5,843 bases of DNA from Caldilineae bacterium (lineage in GTDB: Bacteria > Chloroflexota > Anaerolineae > J102): contig DUEF01000285.1 in assembly GCA_011176555.1 (NCBI GenBank), positions 1-5,843 on the forward strand, given 5' to 3'. A program made the position numbers and the translations under genes. This document shows, piece after piece, positions 5,649-5,843 of this stretch. The notes beneath the pieces are model-generated. The model did not search any database. It saw only the letters and a program-made list of their open reading frames with translations, and was not told the DNA's origin. Numbering within the stretch: position 1 is the stretch's first letter; every line of letters begins with the position of its first letter.

Positions 5649-5843
5649 ATGACGAAAAGGTTTTTCACCCTGATCTTTCTTGTCCTCAGTTTTAGCGCCT
5701 TGTTTTTTGTTTCGTCCATCGACTCGCAGGCGCAGTCAGGCGGGGAGATAATTCCCCCCGATCGGCGCATTGATTGGACTCCTGGCGTTCCCGGAGGTAT
5801 TCCTGAGGTTCCGGTTGTCGTAAATGTTATGGATTACGGTGCA
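5649..5843 (+). CDS. Secreted beta-helix (pectate-lyase-like) protein, N-terminal part
   Basis: The frame from ATG 5649 is open for 65 codons to the window edge. A Shine-Dalgarno-like AGGA lies six bases upstream, and an in-frame TAA at 5622 limits the start. Residues 1-28 form a signal peptide: Lys3-Arg4, a hydrophobic core to about 23, and a cleavage site after Ser-Gln-Ala (28). The mature start has PPDRRIDWTPGVPGGIP (36-52) and then VVNVMDYGA (57-65), which I recognise as the entry to the right-handed beta-helix of pectate-lyase-3/GH55-type proteins, where it normally continues into a GDG-x-TDD segment. These are extracellular polysaccharide lyases or hydrolases or related surface proteins. 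The catalytic part is outside the window, so activity is unknown. This gene and its leader are less GC-rich than the genes to the left. Confidence 0.7.
   Translation, partial: MTKRFFTLIFLVLSFSALFFVSSIDSQAQSGGEIIPPDRRIDWTPGVPGGIPEVPVVVNVMDYGA

Overview
The window looks like ordinary chromosome from a GC-rich bacterium, most probably a Chloroflexota member of the Anaerolineae/Caldilineae type. The pointers are a bacterial mevalonate kinase, degenerate heptanucleotide repeats, a small dispersed palindromic repeat, and a beta-helix secretory protein with an N-terminal motif I associate with environmental Chloroflexota. This placement is an inference, not a proof.

Left block (1-1231, minus strand). 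A complete mevalonate kinase is followed after 40 bases by the first 82 codons of a UbiD-type decarboxylase that runs off the left edge. The pair suggests an isoprenoid operon. The UbiD start resembles the archaeal type, which raises the possibility of an anhydromevalonate-phosphate route to isoprenoids. The UbiD reading frame contains an 84-base array of twelve degenerate 7-base units that keeps the frame open. A 171-base divergent intergenic region (1232-1402) holds candidate promoters, a short inverted repeat and a 13-base fragment of the same heptad repeat.

Middle block (1403-3603, plus strand). A 12-helix MFS transporter of the GPH/SLC45 type is followed after 41 bases by an 8-helix membrane protein with LiaI/LiaF-like hairpin signatures and a long Pro/Ala/Glu-rich cytosolic tail. 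A 97-base nested inverted repeat (3608-3704), resembling a known class of dispersed bacterial palindromes, separates this block from the next.

Right block (3733-5513, plus strand). A nitrilase-superfamily amidase with an intact Glu-Lys-Cys triad overlaps an ADP-ribosylglycohydrolase through ATGA, so the two are translationally coupled. After a 135-base gap a new gene starts at 5649 and leaves the window. It encodes a secreted protein with the opening of a pectate-lyase-like beta-helix domain. The sequence from about 5560 on is visibly less GC-rich than the rest.

No rRNA, tRNA, CRISPR array, transposase or phage gene was seen. The parts most worth a second look are the mevalonate kinase/UbiD pair, the in-frame heptad array, and the amidase/ADP-ribosylglycohydrolase couple.
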